64,000 bases of DNA from Falsiroseomonas bella (GTDB lineage: Bacteria; Pseudomonadota; Alphaproteobacteria; Acetobacterales; Acetobacteraceae), in NCBI RefSeq assembly GCF_003173615.1, contig NZ_QGNA01000004.1:620001-684000 (forward strand). The letters run 5' to 3'. How positions within the stretch are numbered: position 1 is the first letter of the stretch; each line of letters begins with the position of its first letter. The notes below the pieces were generated by a model. That model had not been told where the DNA came from. It saw only the letters and a program-made list of their open reading frames with translations, and did no database searches. Positions 44,635 through 53,190 of this stretch are shown here, piece by piece. Position numbers and translations under genes: made by a program.

Positions 44635-45395
44635 AGCCCCAGCCCGTCCCACACCAGCTTCACCCCGGTCACGAAGAGCATCACATAGACGATGCGGTAG
44701 AACAGCCGGTCCTCGATCCGCTTCGCCATCCAGACGCCCAGCGCGACGCCGATCGGCGCCAGCGGCAGCAGGACCAGGCTGGTCAGCAGGTTCTGCGCCG
44801 AAAGCTGGCCGAGGAAGAAATACGGCACCAGCTTCACGTAGTTGATCACGCCGAAGAACACGACCGTCGTCGCGACGAGCTTCGCCCGGTCCAGCCGTAG
44901 CGGATAGAGATAGACCGCGAGCGGCGGGCCGCCGGCATGCGCCACGGTGGAGGTCAGGCCCGACAGGGCCGACCAGAAGCCGCCGCGCCAGCGATCGGGC
45001 TGGGCCGGGGGCGGGGCCACCCGTCCGGGCCGCGCCTGCCAGAGAGAGCGGGCGAGGAAGGCGAGCGAGATCACGCCGACCATCAGCTTCACCTGCCGGT
45101 CGCCGAGCAGCCCGAAGACCGCCGTGCCGAGGGCGATGCCGAGCAAGCCGCCGGGCAGGATGGCGAGCAATTCGCGCCGGCTCCACTTGCCCCACCAGGC
45201 GCGGAGCCCGGCGATGTCCATCGCGCAGAGCACCGGCAGGGCGATGCCGGCGGCCTGCGGCGCGGGCACGGCCAGCGCCATCAGGGGCACGGCGACATTC
45301 CCGGCGCCGGAGGCGAACCCGCCCTTCGAGATGCCGGTGATCAGGAAGGCGGGAATGGCGAGCGCCCAGAAAAGCGGCTCGGTGACGAGGGGCAT
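44631..45395 (-). CDS. TauE/SafE-family sulfite/anion exporter
   Basis: A 254-aa inner-membrane protein with seven to eight hydrophobic segments. It carries the glycine-rich first repeat (ITGISKGGFASGAGNVAVPLMAL) and the second-repeat SALSGLTSTVAHAGGPPLAVYLYPL of the family. Members export sulfite, sulfoacetate or other organic anions, or take some up; the substrate is unknown. It is coupled to a racemase gene downstream and divergent from a second TauE/SafE gene. Confidence 0.86.
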   Translation of the reverse strand: MPLVTEPLFWALAIPAFLITGISKGGFASGAGNVAVPLMALAVPAPQAAGIALPVLCAMDIAGLRAWWGKWSRRELLAILPGGLLGIALGTAVFGLLGDRQVKLMVGVISLAFLARSLWQARPGRVAPPPAQPDRWRGGFWSALSGLTSTVAHAGGPPLAVYLYPLRLDRAKLVATTVVFFGVINYVKLVPYFFLGQLSAQNLLTSLVLLPLAPIGVALGVWMAKRIEDRLFYRIVYVMLFVTGVKLVWDGLGL

Positions 45396-45580
45396 GACGC
45401 GATCCTAGGCGCTGCCGGGCTGGCAGGCGCAATCCGCATGGCTGAGAAGCGACTTGTCCAGGTGACGCATGGCTTGCGCCTCGTTATGCCACCGCCGTTG
45501 ACGCTTTAACCGTGATTCGGTGCGCTCCGCCAGAGTGAACTGGATTGTGGTTAATTTCTGCCTTGACGGGGTTCGACGCA

Positions 45581-46414
45581 ATGACCGGCTTCCTGCACGA
45601 TCCGCTCTGGCTCGCGGGCCTCGCCCTGGCGATGGCCGCAACCGGCCTCGTCTCCGGCACGCTGGCCGGCCTGCTCGGCGTTGGCGGCGGCATCGTGATC
45701 GTGCCCGTGCTGTTCAACGTCCTGCCCTTCTTCGGCATCCCGGAGGCGGTGCAGATGAAGCTCGCCATCGGCACCAGCCTGGCGACGATCATCCCCACCT
45801 CCATCCAATCCGCCCGCAAGCATTTCGCCAAGGGGACCATGGATGTCGCGCTGCTGCGCAGCCTGGCGCCCTCCATTGCGGTCGGCGTGGCGCTGGGCAC
45901 GGTGCTTGCGATCTGGCTGCGGGGCGATGCGCTGAGCGCCGTCTTCGCGACGGTCGCCGTGCTTGTGGCGGTCAACATGGCCACGACCGGCGCGGAGTGG
46001 CGCCTGCGCGAGAGCTTCCCCGCCGGCGCGCCACGACACGGCATCGGCGGCTTCATCGGCACCGTCAGCGCCATGATGGGCATCGGCGGCGGCACCGTCG
46101 GCGTGCCCATCCTCTCCGCCTTCGGCGCGCCGATGCGCGCGGCGGTGGCGACGGCCAGCGCCTTCGGCATCATCATCGCAGTGCCGGCGACGCTGGGCTT
46201 CGTCTGGGCCGGCTGGGGCAACCCGCTGCTGCCGCCGCTGAGCCTGGGGTATGTCAACCTCATCGGCGTGGCGCTGATCGTGCCGACCTCGATGCTGGCC
46301 GCGCCGTGGGGCGTGAAGCTGGCCCACACCATTCCGCCCGTGCTGCTGAAGCGGCTCTTCGCCCTGTTCCTGGCAGTGACGAGCGCGCGGATGATCTGGG
46401 GCCTGGTGGGCTGA
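45581..46414 (+). CDS. TauE/SafE-family anion exporter, second copy
   Basis: A 277-aa inner-membrane protein, distinct from the minus-strand copy. Repeat 1 reads SGTLAGLLGVGGGIVIVPVLFNVL and repeat 2 reads GTVSAMMGIGGGTVGVPILSAFG, the canonical GxGGG/P motifs. About eight membrane segments are visible. The ATG at 45581 begins MTGFLHDPLW; an in-frame TTG at 45545 would extend it by twelve residues. The substrate is unknown. Confidence 0.86.
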   Translation: MTGFLHDPLWLAGLALAMAATGLVSGTLAGLLGVGGGIVIVPVLFNVLPFFGIPEAVQMKLAIGTSLATIIPTSIQSARKHFAKGTMDVALLRSLAPSIAVGVALGTVLAIWLRGDALSAVFATVAVLVAVNMATTGAEWRLRESFPAGAPRHGIGGFIGTVSAMMGIGGGTVGVPILSAFGAPMRAAVATASAFGIIIAVPATLGFVWAGWGNPLLPPLSLGYVNLIGVALIVPTSMLAAPWGVKLAHTIPPVLLKRLFALFLAVTSARMIWGLVG

Positions 46415-46509
46415 ACCCCGGGCCGGGGGCCGGCGGTCCGGCCGCCGCCCTAGGCCCGCCACGATCCGGCGCGAGCCTCCGGGCGGCCCGATGCCCGGAG
46501 GCAGTCCCG

Positions 46510-46767
46510 ATGCGCCGCCTGTCCCTCGCTATGCTCGCCCTTGCGCCGCCAGCCGCGCCGGCCCTGGCCCAGTCCACGCCGGCGACCGTCTTCTGCGCCA
46601 ACGAACGCATCCTGGTGGAGCGCAGCAAGCTGGTGCAGGTGCAGTCCCGCATGGGCCATGCGCGGATCTGCATCATCGGCCCGAGCTTCGACTTCCAGCC
46701 GGATGGCGTGACCTGGGTGCGGCAGAACCTGCGCCGCGACGTCGGCGACCGCTGCAACTGCGGCTGA
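46510..46767 (+). CDS. Small secreted cysteine-containing protein
   Basis: An 85-aa protein with a signal peptide (MRRLSLAMLALAPPAAPALAQ, cleavage after the AxA). The mature 64 residues hold four cysteines (FCANE, RICIIG, and CNC just before the final glycine), spaced for two disulfides. No family is recognised. It stands alone, with about 95 GC-rich bases before it and a convergent permease gene after it. Confidence 0.6.
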   Translation: MRRLSLAMLALAPPAAPALAQSTPATVFCANERILVERSKLVQVQSRMGHARICIIGPSFDFQPDGVTWVRQNLRRDVGDRCNCG

Positions 46768-46785
46768 GCGCGCCGCGAGACCCGC

Positions 46786-48426
46786 TCAGGGCCGCCAGGG
46801 CAGCGTGCCGGCCGGCAGCTTCCGCGCCGCCAGCGTGGCCAGCGCCATCAGCCCCGCCATCAGCAGCAGCGCCAGGCAGGAGACGGCCGAGGCGAGGGGC
46901 GAATTGCCGCTTTCCTGCAGCCCGAAGACCAGCACGCCGAGCGTCTGCGTCCCCGGCCCGTAGAGCAGCGAGGAGACGGTGACCTCGTTCACCGCCGTCA
47001 GCGCCACCAGGATGCCGCCCGCGGCCAGCGCCGGCGCCAGCGGCGGCAGGTGCACCCGGAACAGCCGTCGCAGCACGCCCGCGCCCATGCCGCGCGCGGC
47101 CTCGTCCAGCGACGGGTCGAGCCGTGCCGCCGCCGCCGCGACGGGCCGCAGCGCCAGCGCCTGGAAGCGCGTGAGATAGGCGAAGAGGATCAGGCCGAGC
47201 GTGCCGTAGATCGCCCCGCCGCCCGGCAGGGACAGCACCACGAGGATGGCGGCGACCCCCGTGCAGGCGCCGGGCAGCGCATAGGGCAGGTCCGTCGCGG
47301 CACTCGCCGCGCGCACCGCCCGCGCCCTCAGAACCAGCGCGATCGGCAGGGCCGCCAACGCCAGCAGCAGCGCGGCGCCGAGGCTGAGCAGAAGGGAGTT
47401 GGCGAAGGCCGCGGCGGTATGCGCCCCCGGCGCGGTGGCCGCGGCGAAGTGGCGCAGCGTCACGGTCTCGGCGGAAAGCTCCATGCCGCGCGCCGGGACC
47501 AGGGAAGCCGCAAGCAGCGCCAGCATCGGCACGGCCAGCACCGAGAAGAGATAGAGCAGCACGAGCACGAACGCGCCGCGCTCGGCGGGCCGGGCCAGCG
47601 GGACCGCCGCGAAGGGCTGGCGCCCCGCCACGGGCGCGCGCCGCGCCGCCAGCGACTGCATCGCCAGCGCCGGCGCGGCCAGCAGCGCCAGCAGCACGGC
47701 GAGCGCCGCGGCCTGGGCGAGCGCATCCGCGCCGCCGGCCGAGAGGCGCTGCCAGATCAGCACCGGCAGCACCGTGATCCGCGCGGGAATGCCCAGCAGC
47801 GCGCCGACGCCGAAATTGCCCAGCGCCGCGACATAGGCGAGCCCGGCGCCGGCCAGCAGCCCGGGCATCAGCAGCGGCCAGATGGCGCGGCGCAGCGCCG
47901 CCTCCGGCGTGGCGCCCAGGCCGCGCGCCGCCAGCACGGCCTCGCCCGGAACGCGCCGCAGCAGCGCCGCGATGGCGAGCATCACCAGCGGCGCCGACTG
48001 CACGGCCAGCAGGATCGTCATCCCCGCCGCGCCATAGACCGGATTGGGCGTGCCGAGCGGCGGCGCGAGGCCCAGCGCCAGCAGCAGCGGCGAGGCCGGG
48101 CCGGAAGCCTGGATCCATCCCAGCGCCATCACCTGCGCCGGCACCAGGGCGGGCAGCACGGAGAAGAAGAGCAGCACGCCGCGGCCTGCCAGGCCGCGCA
48201 GCAGCAGCGCCCAGGCCAGCCCGGCGCCGATCGCCGTGGCCAGCGCCGCCGCGCCGAGCGAGATCCGCAGGCTGTTCGCCGTTGCGCGCCAGACGGCGGG
48301 GTCGGCCAGGCCCGCCGCAACCGCGCCGCCGCCGAGCGCCTCGGCAAGCAGGCGCAGCAGCGGCACCGCCCCGATCGCCAGCAGCCAGGCGGCGGCGGCG
48401 AGAACCAGCGGCCGTGAGGTCGGCAA
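46786..48426 (-). CDS. Iron-type ABC transporter permease (FbpB/AfuB-like, fused double domain)
   Basis: A 546-aa inner-membrane protein made of two permease halves in tandem, about twelve hydrophobic segments, as in ferric-iron and some phosphonate or thiamine transporters. EAA-like loops are at EAVLAARGLGATPEAALRRAIWPLLMPG and DEAARGMGAGVLRRLFRVHLPPL. It starts at a TTG about 24 bases after the binding-protein stop; no better start is visible, so the first residues are uncertain. The ATPase that should power it is not encoded nearby. Confidence 0.85.
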   Translation of the reverse strand: MPTSRPLVLAAAAWLLAIGAVPLLRLLAEALGGGAVAAGLADPAVWRATANSLRISLGAAALATAIGAGLAWALLLRGLAGRGVLLFFSVLPALVPAQVMALGWIQASGPASPLLLALGLAPPLGTPNPVYGAAGMTILLAVQSAPLVMLAIAALLRRVPGEAVLAARGLGATPEAALRRAIWPLLMPGLLAGAGLAYVAALGNFGVGALLGIPARITVLPVLIWQRLSAGGADALAQAAALAVLLALLAAPALAMQSLAARRAPVAGRQPFAAVPLARPAERGAFVLVLLYLFSVLAVPMLALLAASLVPARGMELSAETVTLRHFAAATAPGAHTAAAFANSLLLSLGAALLLALAALPIALVLRARAVRAASAATDLPYALPGACTGVAAILVVLSLPGGGAIYGTLGLILFAYLTRFQALALRPVAAAAARLDPSLDEAARGMGAGVLRRLFRVHLPPLAPALAAGGILVALTAVNEVTVSSLLYGPGTQTLGVLVFGLQESGNSPLASAVSCLALLLMAGLMALATLAARKLPAGTLPWRP

Positions 48427-48450
48427 GGCGGAGCGGACCCGGCGCGGCCC

Positions 48451-49440
48451 TTACCCGCCCGCGAGCTGGGCGAAGCGGCGCAGGATCTCGGGCTGCTCGC
48501 GTGCCGCACGGGCGGCATCGAAGGGCATCACCTTGATGCTGCGCGGGTCGGGGAAGCCGGCCGGCGGCGCCACGGCGGGGTCGGCGGGCAGGAAGCCCTG
48601 GCCGGAGGCAAGGACCTGGCCCTCGCGGGAGAGCAGGAAGTCCACGAAGGCGACTGCCGCCGGCACGTTGCGCGCCGTGGAGAGGATGCCGACCGGCTCC
48701 GTGATCGCGGAAACCCCGTCCTCGGGGAAGACGAAGCGCACGGGCGCGCCCTTCGCGGCTTCGCGGATGGGCAGGTAGTCGATGACGATGCCGAAGGCGC
48801 GCTCGGCGCCCGAGACGGCCTGCATGACGGGGCCGTTGCCGCCGCGCGCCTGCACGCCGTTCTGGACCAGCCGCTCGACATAGGACCAGCCGAGGGCCGG
48901 GTTCTGCACCAGCGTCGTGATGTGGATCGCCGCGGCGCCCGACACGGCCGGGGAGGGCATGGCCACCTGGTTGCGCGCACGGGCATCGAGCAGATCGGTC
49001 CAGCGCGCCGGCACGAAGGGCGCGCGGACATGGTGCATGAAGCCGGTGGTGATGAGCTTGGTGCCGAAATAGCCACGGCCCGGATCCAGATGCTCGGCCG
49101 GGATGCCGCCGGTCTGCACCTCGGGGCTGGCCCGCAGGCGACCCTCGGCCTTCAGTCCTTCGAAGGTCAGGCTGTCGGCCAGCAGCAGCAGGTCCGGCCG
49201 GGGCTGGCCGGCGGCGATCTCGGCACGGAGGCGGGTCATGATCTGGCCGGTGCCGCCGCGGATCCACTCGACCTGCACCGCCGGATGGCGGCGCCGGAAC
49301 GCCTCGACCGTGGCCGCGGCATCGGGCTCGAGCTGCGACGTGTAGAGCACCAGCGGCCCGGACACCTGTTGCGCCGCTGCCGGGCGGATCGCAGCCGCCG
49401 CGAGCGAGACGAGACCAAGACCGAAGCTGCGACGCCGCAT
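48451..49440 (-). CDS. Iron-type ABC transporter substrate-binding protein
   Basis: A 329-aa periplasmic binding protein. A Tat- or Sec-like signal (MRRRSFGLGLVSLAAAAIRPAAAQ) precedes VSGPLVLYTSQLEPDAAATVEAFRRRHPAVQVEWIRGGTGQIMTRL, the FbpA/AfuA/phosphonate-type pattern. Later segments (SAITEPVGILSTARNVPAAVAFVDFLLSREGQ) fit the same family. The conserved tyrosine pair of classical FbpA is not evident, so iron as substrate is not certain; 2-aminoethylphosphonate is an alternative. It is paired with the fused permease. Confidence 0.83.
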   Translation of the reverse strand: MRRRSFGLGLVSLAAAAIRPAAAQQVSGPLVLYTSQLEPDAAATVEAFRRRHPAVQVEWIRGGTGQIMTRLRAEIAAGQPRPDLLLLADSLTFEGLKAEGRLRASPEVQTGGIPAEHLDPGRGYFGTKLITTGFMHHVRAPFVPARWTDLLDARARNQVAMPSPAVSGAAAIHITTLVQNPALGWSYVERLVQNGVQARGGNGPVMQAVSGAERAFGIVIDYLPIREAAKGAPVRFVFPEDGVSAITEPVGILSTARNVPAAVAFVDFLLSREGQVLASGQGFLPADPAVAPPAGFPDPRSIKVMPFDAARAAREQPEILRRFAQLAGG

Positions 49441-49538
49441 CCCTGTGTTCTCCCCCTGGTTGCTCCCCTGATCTAGCCGGGCGCGCGGCGTCGCGGCAGG
49501 GGGGCAATGTGAAGAGGAGGTTGCAGCGCCGGGCCTGC

Positions 49539-50213
49539 TCAGGAGTGGACGAGGGCGCTGCGGTCGCGGACCGTCGGTCCGCGCGCGCCGCGCCTGAGCC
49601 TCCCCTTGGTCTCCAGCGCGGCAAGGGTGCGCGAGAGCGTCTCCGGCGTCATGCCGAGGCGCGCGGCGATCGCGGCCCGTGGTTCCGGCAGCGCCGCGCA
49701 TCCCGCCCCGGCCTCCTCCGACACGCGCCTGGCCAGGAAGCGCGAGACGCGCGCTTCGACACTGTTCAGCTTCAGGTCCACGACCTGGTCCACCATCAGC
49801 CGCCAATGGCGTGACAGCAGCTCGACGGTGGCGCGGCTCAGATCGAGCGAGGCAGCCAGCCTGTCGCGGAAGTGCTGGGCGGGGATCATCAGCACGCGGA
49901 TTTCCGTCAGCGCCATGGCGGACGGAAGATAGGGCAGGCGGAGCACGACGGCGGGGGCGACGAAGATCTCCCCCGCGCCGAAGATCTCGACGATCGTCGT
50001 GCCGCCCTGGTCCCCCTTCGCCTGGAGCCCGACGCTGCCCTCGAGCAGCAGGTGCAGGAACTCCGCCTCCTCGCCTTGCTCGAACAGCACGGTCCCCTTC
50101 GGCAGCAGCTGCGTGAAGCTCGGCTGCAGCAGGTCCTGCATCGCGGCCGCCCCGGCGGCCTGGAAGAACGGAGACCGCTCGACCATCGCGTAGGTCGTCT
50201 CACGCTTGCCCAT
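49539..50213 (-). CDS. Crp/Fnr-family regulator without iron-sulfur cysteines (Dnr/NarR-like)
   Basis: A 224-aa transcription factor. A cyclic-nucleotide-type sensor barrel (FTQLLPKGTVLFEQGEEAEFLHLLLEGSVGLQ, about 30-115), a dimer helix and a winged-helix domain with the recognition helix ARLGMTPETLSRTLAALE are visible. The N-terminal cysteine cluster of Fnr is missing, so it cannot sense oxygen through a 4Fe-4S cluster. Dnr/NnrR-like NO or nitrite sensing is inferred from its position, divergent from narK. TTGAC-N4-ATCAA lies upstream at a class II distance, suggesting autoregulation or control by a true Fnr. AGGAGG precedes the ATG. Confidence 0.88.
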   Translation of the reverse strand: MGKRETTYAMVERSPFFQAAGAAAMQDLLQPSFTQLLPKGTVLFEQGEEAEFLHLLLEGSVGLQAKGDQGGTTIVEIFGAGEIFVAPAVVLRLPYLPSAMALTEIRVLMIPAQHFRDRLAASLDLSRATVELLSRHWRLMVDQVVDLKLNSVEARVSRFLARRVSEEAGAGCAALPEPRAAIAARLGMTPETLSRTLAALETKGRLRRGARGPTVRDRSALVHS

Positions 50214-50265
50214 GTCCCGTCCTCCTGCTGCCGGTCCGGTATGGCAGGCGGGCCGCCGGTGCGAA

Positions 50266-50279
50266 TTGACCCAGATCAA
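50266..50279. promoter_or_regulatory. FNR/Dnr-type box near the Crp/Fnr gene
   Basis: TTGACCCAGATCAA differs from the consensus TTGAT-N4-ATCAA at one base. Its centre would be at -41.5 for a transcript starting about 18 bases before the Crp/Fnr-type regulator ATG, with CATACC as a weak -10. Confidence 0.7.
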
Positions 50280-50359
50280 GAGCGACCTTGCTCCGGGCCA
50301 ATGGCCGGCTTGCCGAATGTCGCCAACCCTCGAACATTGGCCTCGCCCCTCCCCGCGAC

Positions 50360-50373
50360 TTGATCTGGCTCAA
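50360..50373. promoter_or_regulatory. FNR/Dnr-type box upstream of narK
   Basis: TTGATCTGGCTCAA differs from TTGAT-N4-ATCAA at one base and lies 59 bases before the narK ATG. With its centre at -41.5, transcription would start near 50408. It is the likely switch for anaerobic expression of the nar genes. Confidence 0.75.
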
Positions 50374-50432
50374 GCCCGCGAAGCTGCGCGGCGGCTCAGT
50401 TGCGCCCATCCCGCTCGAAACCGGAGGAGGGC

Positions 50433-53171
50433 ATGAGCGCAACGACGAATCCGCCCGAGCCAGGGGCGCAATCACGCGCCCTCTGGCTCTCCACCATCGC
50501 CTTCACGGTCTGCTTCGCCGTCTGGACGATCTTCTCCATCATCGGCGTGCAGATCAAAAAGGATCTCGGGCTGACGGAGACGCAGTTCGGCCTCCTGGTC
50601 GGCACGCCGATCCTGACGGGCAGCCTGGTGCGCCTGCTCCTCGGCATCTGGACCGACCAGTATGGCGGACGGATCGTCTATGTCGGCGTGATGGTCGCGG
50701 CGGCGATCGCCACCTTCCTGCTGACCTTCGCCTACGACTACACGACCTTCCTGATCGCCGCGCTCGGCATCGGCATCGCCGGCGGCTCCTTCGCCGTCGG
50801 CATCGCCTATGTCTCGAAGTGGTTCCCGAAGGAGAAGCAGGGCACCGCCCTCGGCATCTTCGGGGCGGGCAATGTCGGCGCGGCGGTGACGAAGTTCCTC
50901 GCCCCCGTCGTCATGATCGCCTTCGGCTGGAAGATGGTGGCGCAGCTCTGGGCCGTGGGCCTGCTGGTCACCGCGGTGGTGTTCTGGTTCGGCACGAAGG
51001 ACGATCCCTCGCTCGCCGCGCGCCGCGCCGCCGGCGAGAAGCCCGAGCCGATGACGGCCCTGCTGGAGCCGCTGAAGAACATTCAGGTCTGGCGCTTCAG
51101 CCTCTACTACTTCTTCGTCTTCGGCGCCTTCGTCGCGCTGGCGCTCTGGCTGCCGCGCTACGTCATCGACGTCTACGGCTTCGACATCGCGACCGCGGGC
51201 ATGATCGGCGCGGCCTATTCGGTGCCGGCCTCGATCTTCCGCGCCTATGGCGGCGTGCTGTCCGACAAGTACGGCGCGCGGCGCATCATGTACTGGACGC
51301 TCGGCGTCTCGGTGGTGGTGAGCTTCATCCTCTCCTACCCGCCGACCACCTATGTGATGGAAGGCATCCGGGGACCGGTCGAGTTCCACCTGGCCACCGG
51401 TGTCGGCGCCTTCATCGTGCTGGTCTTCGTCCTCGGCTTCTTCATGAGCCTGGGCAAGGCCGCGGTCTACAAGCACATCCCGGTCTACTACCCGAACCGC
51501 GTCGGCCCCGTGGGCGGCATCGTCGGCCTGATCGGCGGCCTTGGCGGCTTCGTGCTTCCGATCGCCTTCGGCGCGCTCAACGACCTGACGGGCATCCGCC
51601 AGTCCTGCTTCATGCTGCTCTTCGCGATCAGCGCCGTGGCGCTGGTGTGGATGCACTTCGCCATCCTCCGCATGGAGCGCGAGGCCGCTGCGCCGGCACT
51701 GGCGAAGCTGCCGGCGCTGCCGGAGATGCAGCCGATCCACGGGCCGGCGCAGGAAGGCGTGCTGCGCGGCGGCGCCATCGAGGACTGGCGGCCGGAAGAC
51801 CAGGCCTTCTGGGAGGCGAAGGGCCGCGCCGTCGCGCGCCGCAACCTCTGGGTCTCCATCCCCTGCCTGCTGCTGGCCTTCGCGGTCTGGATGGTGTGGT
51901 CGGTGGTGGTGGCGAAGCTGCCTCAGGTGGGCTTCCGCTTCACCACGGACCAGCTCTTCTGGCTGGCGGCGCTGCCGGGCCTGTCGGGCGCCACGCTGCG
52001 CATCTTCTACTCCTTCATGCCGCCGATCTTCGGCGGAAGGCTGTGGACCACGCTCGCGACCTGGTCGCTGATCGTGCCGGCGCTCGGCATCGGCTTCGCA
52101 GTGCAGAACCCGGACACGCCCTACTGGATCTTCCTTGGCCTCGCGCTGCTCTGCGGCCTTGGCGGCGGCAACTTCGCCTCCTCCATGGCGAACATCTCCT
52201 TCTTCTTCCCGAAGCGGGAGAAGGGGAACGCGCTCGCGCTGAATGCCGGGCTCGGCAATCTCGGCGTCAGCGCGGTGCAGTTCGTGGTGCCGCTGGTGAT
52301 CACGGCGGGCGTGTTCGGCGCGCTCGGCGGGGATCCGCAGGCGATGCAGGGCGGGGGCACGCTCTGGCTGCAGAACGCCGGCTTCGTGTGGGTGCCCTTC
52401 ATCGCGGCGGCGGCCTTCGCGGCCTGGTTCCGCATGGACGACATCGCCAGCATGAAGGCCTCTTTCGCCGACCAGGCGGTGATCTTCCAGCGCAAGCACA
52501 ACTGGGTCATGTGCCTGCTCTACACCGGCACCTTCGGCTCCTTCATCGGCTACTCCGCGGGTTTCCCGCTGCTGGCGCGCACGCAGTTCCCCGGCGTGGA
52601 CGCGCTGCAGCTGGTCTTCCTCGGCCCGCTGGTCGGCGCGCTCTCCCGCTCGCTGACGGGCTGGGTGTCCGATCGCTGGGGCGGCGGGCGCGTGACCTTC
52701 TGGGTCTTCGCCGCCATGGCGCTCGGCGTCTACGGCGTGATCCACTTCATCGGCATCAAGGACCAGCCGGGCGCCTTCTGGGGCTTCTTCGGGTCCTTCA
52801 TGTTCCTCTTCTTCGCAAGCGGCGTCGGCAACGCCTCCACCTTCCAGATGATCCCCGCGATCATGGGCAAGGACATGGCACGCCTGATGCCCGACGCGGA
52901 TGCCACGACGCGGCGCCTGCAGGCGGAGAAGGAGAGCGCGGCGATCATCGGCTTCACCTCCGCGATCGCGGCCTACGGCGCCTTCTTCATCCCGAAGAGC
53001 TACGGCACCTCGATCGCCATGACGGGCGGCCCGCTCGCCGCGCTGTGGGCGTTCTTCCTCTTCTACCTGCTCTGCATCGCCGTGACCTGGGCGGTCTACA
53101 CGCGCCGCGGCGGCCTGCTGCACGACGTCGAACGCAGGCCGCCGCCTGCCGCCGCAATGCCTGCCGAATGA
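50433..53171 (+). CDS. narK: Fused NarK-type nitrate/nitrite transporter (two MFS domains)
   Basis: A 912-aa protein of two complete major-facilitator domains, each with about twelve membrane segments. The N-terminal half (about 25-430) has the signature TETQFGLLVGTPILTGSLVRLLLGIWTDQYGG. The C-terminal half (about 470-905) has TTDQLFWLAALPGLSGATLRIFYSFM and GNFASSMANISFFFPKREKGNALALNAGLGNLG. Such NarK1-NarK2 fusions combine proton-driven nitrate uptake with nitrate/nitrite antiport at the cytoplasmic membrane. GGAGGAGG precedes the ATG. It heads the nar operon, with narG 19 bases downstream. Confidence 0.93.
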   Translation: MSATTNPPEPGAQSRALWLSTIAFTVCFAVWTIFSIIGVQIKKDLGLTETQFGLLVGTPILTGSLVRLLLGIWTDQYGGRIVYVGVMVAAAIATFLLTFAYDYTTFLIAALGIGIAGGSFAVGIAYVSKWFPKEKQGTALGIFGAGNVGAAVTKFLAPVVMIAFGWKMVAQLWAVGLLVTAVVFWFGTKDDPSLAARRAAGEKPEPMTALLEPLKNIQVWRFSLYYFFVFGAFVALALWLPRYVIDVYGFDIATAGMIGAAYSVPASIFRAYGGVLSDKYGARRIMYWTLGVSVVVSFILSYPPTTYVMEGIRGPVEFHLATGVGAFIVLVFVLGFFMSLGKAAVYKHIPVYYPNRVGPVGGIVGLIGGLGGFVLPIAFGALNDLTGIRQSCFMLLFAISAVALVWMHFAILRMEREAAAPALAKLPALPEMQPIHGPAQEGVLRGGAIEDWRPEDQAFWEAKGRAVARRNLWVSIPCLLLAFAVWMVWSVVVAKLPQVGFRFTTDQLFWLAALPGLSGATLRIFYSFMPPIFGGRLWTTLATWSLIVPALGIGFAVQNPDTPYWIFLGLALLCGLGGGNFASSMANISFFFPKREKGNALALNAGLGNLGVSAVQFVVPLVITAGVFGALGGDPQAMQGGGTLWLQNAGFVWVPFIAAAAFAAWFRMDDIASMKASFADQAVIFQRKHNWVMCLLYTGTFGSFIGYSAGFPLLARTQFPGVDALQLVFLGPLVGALSRSLTGWVSDRWGGGRVTFWVFAAMALGVYGVIHFIGIKDQPGAFWGFFGSFMFLFFASGVGNASTFQMIPAIMGKDMARLMPDADATTRRLQAEKESAAIIGFTSAIAAYGAFFIPKSYGTSIAMTGGPLAALWAFFLFYLLCIAVTWAVYTRRGGLLHDVERRPPPAAAMPAE

Positions 53172-53190
53172 CCGGGAAGGACAAGCAACA

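Noticed and set aside
45396-45580. Shared promoter between the divergent TauE/SafE genes
   Set aside because: TTGACG and TTAATT-like pieces occur, but no pair with acceptable spacing and a recognisable -10 could be settled on.
49539-50213. True oxygen-sensing Fnr
   Set aside because: The N-terminal region lacks the required cysteine cluster; only one cysteine is seen, near the DNA-binding domain.
50472-53123. 883-codon open frame antisense to narK
   Set aside because: It is a shadow of the transporter gene. The product is charged and repetitive with no membrane or catalytic pattern.
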